A stretch of DNA of 60,000 nt. It comes from Bolinopsis microptera (taxonomy: Eukaryota > Ctenophora > Tentaculata > Lobata > Bolinopsidae). The notes under the pieces are model-generated. The model saw nothing but the letters and a program-made list of their open reading frames with translations. It did not search any database and was not told the origin of the DNA. Location of the stretch: NCBI RefSeq assembly GCF_026151205.1, contig NC_087072.1, forward strand, positions 21,296,103 to 21,356,102. Direction: 5' to 3'. Below are positions 1 to 10,322 of the stretch, piece by piece (positions within the stretch are counted from its first letter, which is position 1; each line of letters begins with the position of its first letter). Both the position numbers and the translations under genes were made by a program.

Positions 1-1169
1 AACAGATCAGTGTCGTCTGCAAAGAGACTCTGTAGAATTTCCACACCCGATATGTTAATACCCTTGATATTAGGGTTGATCTGAAGTTTATTCGAGAAAG
101 TTTGAGCCACAAGTAGAAATAGAATAGGAGAGAGTGGGCTACCCTGATGAAGACCTCTGAGGAGATAAATAGGTGCGCTTAAAAACCCATTAATATTTGC
201 GTAGCTAAAGCACGCTTGAAAAGCCACTTTAATCAACTTAATAATATAATCACTGAAACCTAATTTTTCAAGCGTACTGAAGACAAAGTTATGTTCTACC
301 GAGTCAAAACATTTTTCAAAATCAATCTGTAAAAGGAGACCCTCTTGTTCCGAGTCGTTGTTAAATGATTCCAGAACCATTGACATGAGAATAAGATTAT
401 CTGCTGTACTCCTGCCTGCTTGAAAGCCTGACTGGGTTTTGCTGATTATGCTGGGGATAGCTTTCATAATCCTATTCTTAGCTATATGTGTGAAGATTTT
501 ATAGTCAATGTTAAGCAGAGTAATAGGTCTCCAATTTTTCATGTAGTTAAGTTCCACTGGGCTTTTAGACTTGGAAATAAGAGTAAGAATACCTATTCTC
601 TGCAAAGGCGACAGGCATCCACTGTCAATAGATTCTAGATAGCAGTCGTAAATGATCTGCCTGATATCCAACCAAAAGGTTTTATAAAATTCAGCAGATA
701 ACCCGTCCCAACCTGGGGATTTATTGTTTGTTAACTTGTTCACAATAGCATCCATTTCGTGTAACGAAATAGGTCCCTCCAGAGTTTCAGTAATTTCCTG
801 TGGGATTTGCTCAAGCTCGCTGCTGGTTACATAATTATCTATCTCAGTGGGAGATGGGTTAGTTGAGTTATACAGATTCTGATAAAAGTTAACCACGTGA
901 CTAGAGATGTTATCCTGGTCCGTTAGTTCATTTCCGTCGTTGTCTATCAATTTACTAATACATTTTTTCTTGCCGTTTGATTTTTCAAGTCCAAAAAAGT
1001 ATTTAGTCGAGCGCTCCCCCTCCTCTGTCCATTTCACACGTGATCTGGTAATCGCACCTCTCACCTCCTGATCTATAATATGATTTAAATCCAACTCTGC
1101 TTCAAATAATTTCTTCTGTAGTATCGTACAGTTTACTAGATTCGAATCGTTTTTACAGACTTCAATCGT
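1..1169 (-). pseudogene. LINE reverse transcriptase fragment, cut by window edge
   Basis: An open minus-strand frame runs from a stop at 1170-1172 to the left edge of the window. Read on the minus strand it shows the usual RT blocks in order: NWRPITLLN, then SGFQAGRSTADN, IDFEKCFDSVEH, LHQGSPLSPILF and FADDTDLF at the window edge. These identify an APE-type LINE ORF2, most like the L1/Tx1 style, though the clade is only inferred. Upstream of the RT, residues such as STKYFFGLEK match the linker usually found before RT in those elements. No endonuclease is present on the 5' side, so the copy is 5' truncated. The RT part seen here has no stop or frameshift, which suggests a fairly young insertion. 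Confidence 0.85.
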
Positions 1170-1455
1170 TTATAAAGAACCAATTTTAAAGTTGCCATAC
1201 TAAAACTTTTAGGTCCAAAAATATACCCATTATGCTCACTTAAAAACAACTCTAAATTAGTAGGCTGTCACTCTATTAATGCACCACACCGCTACCTCCA
1301 CTGCACTAAAAATTACAATAAATTCAACAATCCTAATTTTGAATCGTGATGGAGACCGGTGTCCATACAAAACATTTACTAGGTTGCCGTTTGGTGTGAG
1401 CAATAGCAAACAGCACGCACACTCCTTTGCCCCGTCAACCTATAGGTATCTAATC
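1170..1455. other. No gene recognised
   Basis: AT-rich sequence between a LINE fragment and a hairpin-ended element. I see no convincing coding region or RNA gene here. Confidence 0.5.
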
Positions 1456-2318
1456 TACCTTACTCGGGAGTATTATAACCGGGATAAAGTGGTGGGTTTT
1501 GGAAGATTCCGCCATATTTTTCCCGGTCAAAAATTTTACCAGTCATAAAAAAACCCGCCGACTCAGATAATGGGGTTCCAAGGGGGTGGTGATCATCATA
1601 TTTTACCTGAAGTCTCATATATGCTAGAGAAGACTTTTGAAGCAGTGGATGGAGGGCTGTAACTTTATTGGCGGTTGCTACCATAATTTCGGTATAAAAA
1701 CCACAATTTGGTTATAGAGATCAGATTTCAGGGTGGACCACATCCCGCTAGAAGTGAGTAAACTGTGCCACTATTTCATGGTCCACGGTGGATTGATTAC
1801 TGGAGCAGTTGAAAATGCAAAGCCAAGACGTTCCCCAATACCAAGCGGTGGGCAGGAAATTAAGCTCCGGCTGACCTTCAGAGCAGTAGCCCCATTAGCG
1901 GACAAAATGAAAGTCTTGTTAAGACAACAATACAACTTCGAATTTGACGGTCAGCAGCAGGGGGATATCAATAATGATAATGGAGGTGACATTAGTGATA
2001 ATGAGAATGAGAATACGCTTTAATGAAGATTTGACTTATTATTGCTTAGATTTATTTTCCTTTAAATAGACGTGTCTTTTTTTCTATTTCTGAGTAATAT
2101 CAATAACTGTAAATTGAAATAACTTCTTTAACAAGTAACAAAAACAGAAATTTCGGTTGAAAATTTGTTGACCTCTGAAAAAAAACTTGAAAGGTCGGCC
2201 ACCGGTAAATACATGACCGGGATAATTTGGCGGGTTTTGGGAAATTCCGCCATATTTTTCCCGGTCATTAATTTTCCCAGTCATAAATTAACCCGCTATA
2301 ATATTCCCGAGTAAGGTA
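1456..2318. mobile_element. Non-autonomous element with TIRs and subterminal hairpins
   Basis: The ends form a 22-bp inverted repeat with one mismatch (TACCTTACTCGGG.. at 1456-1477 and its reverse complement at 2297-2318). Just inside each end, about 80 bp recur in direct orientation (about 1478-1560 and 2217-2300). Each copy is itself a weak hairpin built from ATGACCGGGA..TCCCGGTCAT. The outermost TA may be a target duplication, which would suit a Tc1/mariner-like mechanism, but the palindromic end makes that ambiguous. No transposase is encoded. Confidence 0.55.
1733..2023 (+). CDS. Unidentified ORF or exon fragment inside the TIR element
   Basis: The frame follows a good splice-acceptor-like sequence (TTTCAG, then GGTGGACC) and has no ATG near its start, so it looks more like an exon or exon relic than a full gene. 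The middle reads KLCHYFMVHGGLITGAVEN and then a GGQEIKLRLTF segment. The tail is acidic and Asn/Asp-rich and ends at a TAA. I do not recognise the family. The HGG..GG.EI..L.F layout resembles ORFs often associated with invertebrate mobile elements, but that is an impression, not a match. Confidence 0.3.
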   Translation: MDHIPLEVSKLCHYFMVHGGLITGAVENAKPRRSPIPSGGQEIKLRLTFRAVAPLADKMKVLLRQQYNFEFDGQQQGDINNDNGGDISDNENENTL

Positions 2319-2446
2319 TTTAAAGAGTGACAACCATACTACACATTGAATTAGGATTCCTTTAAATATCAAATTGATTTATTGTAAACTTGTTTACTCT
2401 GTAATAAATGGCAAAAAATTGAATTTTTGTTTAACTGAATTTTTGT

Positions 2447-3010
2447 TTAACTGATCACCGAACAGTACCCTGAGACAGTACTTCTGAGCAGTAAATATTG
2501 AGCTAATACGTTGCTTCGCGGCCCCAACCCATACAGATATACAGTAAGAAAGATGTGATTCAAACAGGGTATAATATAATTGTTGATGTAGAGATTCTGG
2601 AAGAGAGTAGGGAAGTCTACATAGGTGGATGTGGAATGATTTAGAGTTCGCTTAAGGGCTTTACTGTGATCTTCCCATGATAGGTTCTCGTCAATTATAA
2701 CACCTAGAAATTTTGCAGATGAAAAGTTGGAAAGTTTGGTGGGCTTGAAGTGTATGTAGCAGCACTTGGACATGTTTATATGTAACTAATTTGCTCTCAT
2801 ATAAGACTGTAATGATGACAAAAGCTTATTTCCTTGTTCATATACCTCACGTTTTATTTTGCCAACAACAAATATATACCTGTATCATCAGCAAAGTTAA
2901 CAAATGATCCTAGTTTAGAATTGTTTGTGATGTCGTTCATATAAAGAAGAAATAGGAGAGGTCCAAGTATTGAACCTTGAGCTGCGGAACACCAAATTGA
3001 ATAGATAGGG
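2447..3010 (-). pseudogene. LINE reverse transcriptase relic (jockey/CR1-like)
   Basis: On the minus strand, about 3000-2870 encodes QGSILGPLLFLLYMNDI followed by FADDTGIY. After a frame change and an in-frame TAG, about 2773-2450 encodes KFLGVIIDENLSWEDH, which is typical of the region after the RT catalytic motif. It is a decayed internal piece of a non-LTR retrotransposon, different from the one at the left edge. Confidence 0.75.
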
Positions 3011-3189
3011 TATCTGATAGGGTAGGTCAATGAATATTCTTAAAACATGATTCTTAAGTTTATGAGATTTTGTAATTAAAACTACTGAGTAATTAACTGC
3101 ATTAGATGTAGAGTGGGATTTCTTAAATCCAAACTGTGTCTTCGATATATGACTCCCTGAGAGCTAACAATTCCATAATTATTAGCTAT

Positions 3190-3830
3190 TTTTGATTTAA
3201 TAATAATAATAATATTTAGTTTATTCTTCACTGGATACTGTAATAAACACTTTTTACCTGGTCCTCTTATATCTCTTCCCTTGCTATGCAAGCCCTGTTT
3301 CTTGTTTATACAATTTTTAACCCGTATATTGGGTAGACTGTGTATTTGTTATGTATTTTATATTATACAGTTTTGTGTACAAGTAATTATTGTTATTTAC
3401 TGGACTAAGGGGTATACATGTGTTGGAGTTTTTCTCTTATTTTTCTTCTCTTGCTCTGCATGCCCTGATTCTTGTATAAACATGATGTTTGTTTAAATAT
3501 TGTATATTCTTGTATTGATTGTGGTATTTTGTGGGTCAGATTCAGCAATACCCAATGGGTACTTGCTGAATCACTGTTTTATACACTCTGTAGCCAGTCC
3601 CTGTGTTCCGTCCCTTGCCCTGCAAGCCCTGTTTCTTGATTATACAGCATTTATTTATCGTGTATTACATTGTAGTATGTAATAAACATTTGTAGTAGTG
3701 TAGGATTGTTTGAATTTCTTTTTGCTAGGTTTTATAATATTTATTTGTATAATTTGTGATTGTTTCTCCCGGTTTTCTTCCCTTGCGTAGCAAGCCCTGT
3801 CTCTTGTAAAAACAACCTCGAAAGATTTGT
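3190..3830 (+). repeat. Diverged ~167-bp tandem repeat
   Basis: A landmark resembling TTGCYCTGCAAGCCCTG recurs at about 3281, 3451, 3615 and 3783, giving spacings of 170, 164 and 168 bp. A second landmark (TGTAATAAACA) recurs near 3240 and 3680. This is a short array of roughly four diverged units of nucleosome-like length. The small ORFs in it are incidental. Confidence 0.6.
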
Positions 3831-3902
3831 AGATACACATAGTCTCTACACCTTTACCCTCTGGTCCCTAGGGTCAGCTGATCCCGGGCCAGAGGATAAC
3901 TA

Positions 3903-4034
3903 CCGACTGCCAAGGTTTGACGCCCAGGCAGTCGAGACCTCTTATTGAGACCCTTTATAATAATATTACCGATTGCCAAGGTTTGATGCCTAGGCAGTCG
4001 AGACCTCTTATTGAGACCCGATATAATAATATAT
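3903..4034 (+). repeat. Two 66-bp direct repeats just before the LINE ORF
   Basis: Copies start at 3903 and 3969 (CCGACTGCCAAGG / CCGATTGCCAAGG) and end in CTCTTATTGAGACCC. Each holds a potential stem, ACTGCC..GGCAGT. They run directly into the RT reading frame, so they could be 5' monomers of that LINE or its target sequence. Confidence 0.6.
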
Positions 4035-6137
4035 ATACTCACCACAATATATACTCACCACAATCACAGACATTACCCTGAACCACCAGATCTGGACATC
4101 CTAAACAAGCCCATATCTGATTCTGAACTTACTTCCGCAATCAAAAAGCTCAAAAAGGGTAAAAGTTGCTCAAATGACTTGATCTCAAACGAGATGCTTC
4201 AGAGCCTAACTCCGCTTTGTTTCCAAGTCATCCTCAAAACATTCAACCACTCTCTGGTCTCAGGCTACTATCCATGGCATACCAGTATTATCACTCCTAT
4301 CTATAAATATGGCAACCCCTTCAGCCCAGACAATTACAGAGCAATAGCAGTTGGCAGTTGTATGGGTAAGCTGTTCTCTAGCATCTTACTTGAACGTCTG
4401 TTACACTTCAAAAAGCTCTACTGTCCTGACCCAAAAGAACAGCTTGGATTTTCAAAAGGTGCCCAAACTAACGATCACGTTTTCACCCTCAAGACAGTAA
4501 TTGACAAATACACAAAAGCTAAAAAGGCTCGTATTTATGCATGCTTTGTTGATCTAAGAAAGGCCTTTGACACTGTATGTAGGGACCTCCTTCTGCACAA
4601 AATTACATGCCTTGGAATAACCGGTAACTTCTTCAACTGCTTAAGTGATATGTACAAAAACTCTATTGCCCATATAAAAATTTCCAAACTCTTGTCGCCT
4701 AAAATTGATATTGGCAAAGGAACGGAGCAAGGACACCCCCTATCGCCAGACCTCTTTAAAATCTACATTAATGACTTTTCATCTCTCCTGAAATCTGTTG
4801 GTGACTATCCAGTTCTTGCTGACGTTCTGATATCACATCTGCTGTGGGCTGACGATCTTGTCCTTCTTGCTCTAAGTCCCGAGGCCTTGCAAGTCAATAT
4901 CAACATTCTATTTGATTTCTGTAACTCCATGGGCCTTGAAGTAAATATTAAGAAAACTAAGATTGTAATATTCAGCCCTCCCAAACGAAAGCAGTCCTAT
5001 GAAACATTCACATTGGGAGGTCAGCCCATCCAGCACACCGATAAATACTGCTATCTTGGCATAATATTCCACAGAAATGGATCGTTTACAGCAGCAAATA
5101 CTGAGCTGAGGGCCAAGGCTCTCCGTGCTCTCTATGGCCTCAAAGGCAAAATAGTTAAGGATGCCCTCTCACACCGTGCCCTTAATATTCTATTTGACTC
5201 CTTAATAAAACCAATCCTGCTTTATGGCTGTCAAGTCTTATGCCCCCACTCAAAAACCATGAGATACCTTTCAAAAATAGATGACAAAGCCAACCCCCAG
5301 CATACCTTGAAGTACATTGCACAAGACCACTATGAAAAATTCCACCTAAAGTTTATCAAGTGGTCTTTGTCTGTACATTCAAAAGCATCAAATATAGGTT
5401 GCTGGGGCGAAAGCGGGCGCCACCCTCTATTCTTTGAAGCCTGCAAACTTGCAATAGATTACTATAGTCGCCTTGAAAACACTGAAAACGAACTACTCTG
5501 TGCTGCATTTCACGAACAAATCATGTTGGGACTTCCTTGGTATACCAACATCTCAAAGCTTCTCACCAAATACAACTTCACCCCCTCATCTTCCTCAAAA
5601 TCTAAGCTCTCCACCCAAATCAGTCATAACATGAGGGAAGAATTCGTGAATACCTGGAGAGCTGCCAAGGCCTCCTCACCAAAACTAGAATTCTATAACC
5701 TAATTAAACATGATTTCGAACCAGAGGCATACCTACGAATTATCAAAATACCGGATGTTCGAAAAAGTCTGACAAGGTTTCGTATCAGCTGCCACAACCT
5801 CTACATCGAAAGGGGCAGATACGAAACCCCCCTTGTACCAAGAGAAGAACGTTGGTGCACCTACTGCTTTTTCAGCAAAGGGCTCAAGCCTATTGAGGAC
5901 GAAAGTCACGTATTGATTGACTGTTTGCTCTACTCCTCAGTTAGGGAAAAATTCAATTTCCATCCCCTAAACATTACTGACCTAGTCGGTTTGCTCTCCA
6001 ACAAAACTCTAGATCCTACCACACTCACTGCCACAGCAAGAGCAATCCATTCAATTCTCTCTGTGAACGAAAATTATACAGCCTACTATAATAGCCCAGA
6101 TTTCCACTCAAATACTGGCAAGTGCATAATGCTATAG
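4011..6137 (+). CDS. LINE reverse transcriptase ORF, 5' truncated
   Basis: A frame of about 700 codons encodes a non-LTR retrotransposon RT. Motifs in order: CSNDLISNEML, DNYRAIAVGS, QLGFSKGAQTNDH, FVDLRKAFDTV, GTEQGHPLSPDLF, WADDLVLLA in the catalytic position, CYLGIIF, then a long C-terminal region with a Cys/His cluster (CTYC, then H and C within ESHVLIDC). No apurinic-type endonuclease precedes it and the frame has no ATG before the RT domain, so the 5' half is missing. The intact frame implies recent insertion. The octamer repeat tail downstream favours a CR1/L2-related clade, by inference. Confidence 0.85.
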   Translation: MRPDIIIYILTTIYTHHNHRHYPEPPDLDILNKPISDSELTSAIKKLKKGKSCSNDLISNEMLQSLTPLCFQVILKTFNHSLVSGYYPWHTSIITPIYKYGNPFSPDNYRAIAVGSCMGKLFSSILLERLLHFKKLYCPDPKEQLGFSKGAQTNDHVFTLKTVIDKYTKAKKARIYACFVDLRKAFDTVCRDLLLHKITCLGITGNFFNCLSDMYKNSIAHIKISKLLSPKIDIGKGTEQGHPLSPDLFKIYINDFSSLLKSVGDYPVLADVLISHLLWADDLVLLALSPEALQVNINILFDFCNSMGLEVNIKKTKIVIFSPPKRKQSYETFTLGGQPIQHTDKYCYLGIIFHRNGSFTAANTELRAKALRALYGLKGKIVKDALSHRALNILFDSLIKPILLYGCQVLCPHSKTMRYLSKIDDKANPQHTLKYIAQDHYEKFHLKFIKWSLSVHSKASNIGCWGESGRHPLFFEACKLAIDYYSRLENTENELLCAAFHEQIMLGLPWYTNISKLLTKYNFTPSSSSKSKLSTQISHNMREEFVNTWRAAKASSPKLEFYNLIKHDFEPEAYLRIIKIPDVRKSLTRFRISCHNLYIERGRYETPLVPREERWCTYCFFSKGLKPIEDESHVLIDCLLYSSVREKFNFHPLNITDLVGLLSNKTLDPTTLTATARAIHSILSVNENYTAYYNSPDFHSNTGKCIML

Positions 6138-6307
6138 GACCTTAAAATAAGATTGAACCATACAAACTCGATTTATCTATTTTTCTAAAACTAGCATTAT
6201 ACAACATTTCTAAATTATCCCTACACATTTGTAAATAATTAGAATTGTGTAACTTAAATTATTTCAGAATTACAACTATTGTGTACTCAATAAAGTAATT
6301 ATCACTT

Positions 6308-6388
6308 TTGTATCCTTGTATCCTTGTATCCTTGTATCCTTGTATCCTTGTATCCTTGTATCCTTGTATCCTTGTATCCTTGTATCCT
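6308..6388 (+). repeat. Octamer (TTGTATCC)n LINE 3' tail
   Basis: About ten tandem copies of TTGTATCC lie some 170 bp after the RT stop codon. Short 8-bp repeats at the 3' terminus are characteristic of CR1-like non-LTR elements, so this most likely marks the 3' end of the preceding LINE. Confidence 0.75.
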
Positions 6389-6412
6389 ATACAGGTGTTA
6401 TTTAACCGGTTT

Positions 6413-6985
6413 TCAGGACATCAGGAAATATATATATATATAATTGAAGTCATTCGATAATACAGCTGCAATTTCATGAGATGACTTTTTTACTGCGCTT
6501 ATGGGAATGTCACTAGCATTTTCAAACTCGCTTATAATTTTTTTTTCGATGACAGTAGCCCAATTCCCACGACAGGCAGGTGTAGACCACAAATGTGCAC
6601 AATACTCCAAGTGGGTCTTATTATAGTTTTATAAACATTTCTCATAACATTAATTTCTCTTATAATGAGATTCCTTGTAACCCATGCAATCATACTGTTT
6701 GCTTTACTAATACAACTTTTAATTTGTTGAGACCATTTCAAATCGGAAGAAGTTAAAACTCCAAGATCTTTCTCTGCTTCAATACATTCAAGTGTAACAC
6801 CACTAAAAACATAATCTTTAAGGGGATTTTCATCGAATGGAACATGCATTACTTTATATTACATTTGCTAGGATTAAACTTTAACAGCCACATATTTTGT
6901 CAGTTTTGCAAGCTTTCTAACATATTTAAAGTGCTTTCAATGTCATTGGCATCCATAATAACTTTAAGATCATCTGCAATGATGA
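6413..6985 (-). pseudogene. LINE RT/C-terminal relic
   Basis: Minus-strand reading gives IIADDLKVIMDAN near 6985-6940, then EKDLGVLTSSDLKWSQQI and NLIIREINVMRNVYKTIIRP, and after a frameshift near 6610 YCAHLWSTPACRGN. This order (catalytic ADD, then LGV, then YCAHLW) is typical of jockey/CR1-type LINEs. The copy is frameshifted and truncated at both ends. Confidence 0.75.
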
Positions 6986-7137
6986 AACAAAATTAGAACA
7001 TATTATACAATTTTGTCCAATAAAGCTTTCGACTAGCGGGTTTCTAGTAATATTTGCACATATATATATGCAGAATAAACTCATAACTAGAGACTTGACT
7101 AAGCTTCACTTCATAAGTTGAAATAAAAAACTTTGCC

Positions 7138-7275
7138 TTACAGAACATATGCAAGGAAAATTACCACGATCGCAAGCCCAGACAAAATAATGACAGGTAG
7201 AAACCCTTTCAGTACAGCTTCCCTGACAAATACGATCCTTGTGGAGTAGGCAGTCCAAAGAAGTAGCAGAAGGAT
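7138..7275 (-). CDS. Possible terminal exon with membrane segments (tentative)
   Basis: After an acceptor-like ..CCTAG on the minus strand, a 45-codon frame starts ILLLLWTAYSTRIVFVREAV, continues with a second hydrophobic segment (PVIILSGLAIVVIFLAYVL) and ends in TAA. It looks like the end of a membrane protein, but no partner exon was found, so it may be chance or a relic. Confidence 0.22.
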   Translation of the reverse strand: MLLLLLWTAYSTRIVFVREAVLKGFLPVIILSGLAIVVIFLAYVL

Positions 7276-7740
7276 CTAGGTTCGGAGTTAAGGGACCCAT
7301 AGATCACCCGAAGCAACAGCTACTATAACCTGGAAATGGATCAAATAAAATTGCATGGCCATTAATCTGAAATGAAGGTCAAACCTTGATTACGTAATAT
7401 TAGTATATAGGGGGATTCGGTCTTGATTACGGTTAATTAGGGAGGGGGTCAAAATTGCCAAAATATTGATTACGTAATATGTGAACGCTCAGCACTCAGA
7501 AGCGAAGGTATTATTGTATTATATGTGAAGGACCGAATTTTTCAAAAAATGGTTCAAAAATTCAATAGGAACCATTTTTGCTTAATGCTTGTGTTTGGTG
7601 TTCAGGTTTTTAAAATTTTGAAAATAATGTTCCGTTTAATTTTAGATATTTTTAAGATATTAATTGTTAATATGGAAAGTTTTGTCTCGCTTAGCTGATT
7701 CGACTCCGCATGTACACTTTATTTTTAATTTTAAACTTGA
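7276..7740. other. Non-coding, short direct repeats
   Basis: TTGATTACGTAATAT occurs twice (about 7388 and 7468) around G-rich sequence. No gene is visible. Confidence 0.45.
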
Positions 7741-8677
7741 CGAAATTGTAGGTTTATATAATAACCTACCAAGACACGCGCCGAGTTGGACTCGTCGACG
7801 GTCTAGGTTTTGACCATTGTTAATAGTTTGGCCCGGCGCGCGCTACTTCGTAGCTGGTAGCACTTGCCATTTCGAGAGAAAAGCGGCGCGCTCTACTTCG
7901 AAGAAATTTATGATTTAGACGAGTAATATCCGCGCCGTCAATCTTAAATCTAGGTCTTGATATAGATATTTGAAACAAATATTTTTCGAGTATCACCCGT
8001 TAATAGTAATATCACCCGTTAATAGTAATATAATAGTACAGTACAGAGCTAAATGATAAAAAGAATATATATATATATATTGACTATCATATTGTATATC
8101 CATATTATTTAGGTACCTCAGGCTTTTGAGTTTTTTCTTTTGTGTTCATAAACACCAAAGGGCCCATTTACTTATAGGACGTCCGTCAAATAGGGAGCCC
8201 CGCCCTCCCCCTTTCTGGATTTGTCCGAAATTTCAAAGCCACCCCCTCCCGGGAGAATTATCGAAAAGTCCCATTTATTTCAACTCTTTGAATTTTATTA
8301 AAGTTGGTTATCAAATTGAAATTTGAGTTGGTTTTATTTGTACTTTTAAGAATAACTGCAAACTTGAAATCCGGGTGAGGTTTTGAAAATTCGGACACAC
8401 CCGGACAGATCTGCGATTTCGGCGACGTCCTTACTTGATTCACGATGTCAATCCTTCGCAGCTCGGTGAGGCATGCACAGTGGTGCATCTCGCCGATCTA
8501 CCGCGAGATCTATGCGAGAAGCATTATTTGATGCGCGCGCGACCCAGTAGTGCATCGCGCTACAACGTCCTTACTGTCACCAAGATGTAAATCAGATCGA
8601 ACGAGAAATTAGATCGAACGAGAAATTAGATCGAACGGCGTCTCAATTCGATCTGATTTACATCTTGGTGACAGTAA
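7741..8677 (+). repeat. Interspersed repeat, inverted counterpart at 28.5-29.2 kb
   Basis: Segments around 7741-7790 (GAAATTGTAGGTTTA, CCTACCAAGACACGCGCCGA), 7987-8010 (CGAGTATCACCCGTTAA) and 8430-8563 (GATGCGCGCGCGACCCAGTA, TGCGAGAAGCATTATTTGAT) reappear reverse-complemented and in mirror order at 29087-29165 and 28527-28620. The simplest reading is one diverged dispersed element present twice in opposite orientation, with internal deletions. No coding capacity is apparent. Confidence 0.6.
8571..8677. repeat. Perfect 30-bp inverted repeat hairpin
   Basis: Arms 8571-8600 and 8648-8677 are exact reverse complements (TTACTGTCACCAAGATGTAA..). The 47-bp loop contains two copies of a 17-bp unit with GATCGAACGAGAAATTA. 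The transcript would fold into a strong stem. Confidence 0.85.
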
Positions 8678-9039
8678 GTATATTTATATAGTATTTAGAT
8701 GGCCCCAAATTGATTTGATTGGAGATATGGTAGAATGACACTGACATGCTGAGCGCCGCCCAGAAAATGGGAGACTGATATAAGATACATTTTTTGGGGC
8801 ATGGACAATGGAAGACTCTCGCTAGACATCCAATAATTGAGTATATTGCAATACGCAGTGAAATTTTCAGATCGATACAAGTACAACCGAAGGTGCGATA
8901 GTTACAACCAGTGCAGGGTTCGTACTCAAATTCTAAAACGTTTTCCTGGTATTCCACGCTTAGCATGGCTTGTTCGCTAATTGTAGTTCTGGCGCCAAGC
9001 CCTCTCATTGGCTGGATGATCAACCAATTGAGGGGGCAT

Positions 9040-9950
9040 ACACCAAACCTTGACTTACTCGACTTAGGGCGGCTTCAACGTCCGAACAGAGATAGTTTTT
9101 TCCAAATATGTCTATCCAGCATGAGTTTGTTAATCTCCTTGCTGTCGTTGTTGTTGTTGTATGATAAATGCAACTACATTACTGCAGTTGCCCTGTCTGG
9201 ACTGCGCTAGTAGTCGGGGACTAACTAGGTAAGAGTCACAGCATACAGGTCCCGGTATCCATTGCAGGAAAGTGATCATGTCAAGGGTTGGTTGCACCAG
9301 CGCTTGTGTGAGACGGGGAGCAGAGCTCACTCCGAAACAGGGACTGACATAGTTGTTATCCTCCACAAGACACTAAACCTCACATTCTTCAATGGAAATG
9401 CAGGAATTTATATCGCGTAGGGGTTTCGTTAGCCCCAGGCATCCTCCATCACCAATCACCATACCACACAGAATTGCGAGCCCAGAGCACACTATTTAAA
9501 CCCGAGGGTACGCGTGCGATTGTGCGATACAGCTAAGAGAGATACCCTAGGACATCCTTGACCGCCCAGACTGGCACCCCTAATGGCCAACAACATTGCA
9601 GTGCGGCTGTAGCCCATACAGCATTGAATCTACTGCAGGGCTGTAATAAAAAGCACACAAAGCTTCAATTTACCCCTGTTAGCAACGTCACATCTATGGT
9701 AGATGACTTGCTGTCGTCAAACCCCGTGTTACTGGGCGGCGCTCAGCCTGTCATTCCGCCGAATCTTTATTATGAAGATAATAGCCTGGGGTTATGTTAG
9801 GTCCCCAGGTAAACCCAGTGTCCTTCCGAAGGATGTCAATATATGTGAGGTGTGGTCTTCCCCTTCGACGATGTCCTTGAAGGGGTTCCCAGAAGAGAAG
9901 TTGATGACTCAGAAGTTCTTCATGTCTGACCAAACCTGTCCAACCCAAAT
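9040..9950 (-). pseudogene. LINE C-terminal relic split by an insertion
   Basis: Minus-strand sequence at 9948-9790 encodes RHEELLSHQLLFWEPLQG followed by RRRGRPHLTYIDILRKDTG, the C-terminal signature seen in many LINEs (GRPR..Y.D.L..DTG). The expected continuation, INKLMLDRHIWKKLSLFGR, lies about 660 bp further on, at 9125-9065. The intervening 9126-9790 is probably an insertion. Confidence 0.6.
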
Positions 9951-10242
9951 TACCTCATAGGCAGTTCAGTAACCATCTAGCGCACCGTTTCCACATTTAA
10001 AAAAATTATTTTGAGAATACCCATTTTTGTAATAGAGCATTTCCTGATAAGGGTAACATTTTCGGAAAAACACAATTTGTTTTATGGAGAGGCTATAAGT
10101 TAATCATTTCTTGCGGTATCGGGTTGAAGTTTTGCTCGCCGTCTAGTACACTATTCACATCTATTTCAAGGTGTGTGTAAAATCTTGATATCGTATCTAA
10201 AAAGACTGGTGTGTTAACCACTGTTTTGGTGTATGCCCCCTT

Positions 10243-10297
10243 AAGCCGTAGTACATACAATTACATATTGCAATATGTACTATGGCTTTAGGAGTAA
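10243..10297. repeat. Short hairpin, 16-bp arms
   Basis: AAGCCGTAGTACATA and TATGTACTATGGCTTT form a near-perfect stem around a 16-base loop. It follows GGTGTATGCCCCCTTA, which also occurs inverted near 9032-9046, suggesting pieces of the same small element. Confidence 0.55.
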
Positions 10298-10322
10298 GTA
10301 TATAATAGACTTCAGTATCATT

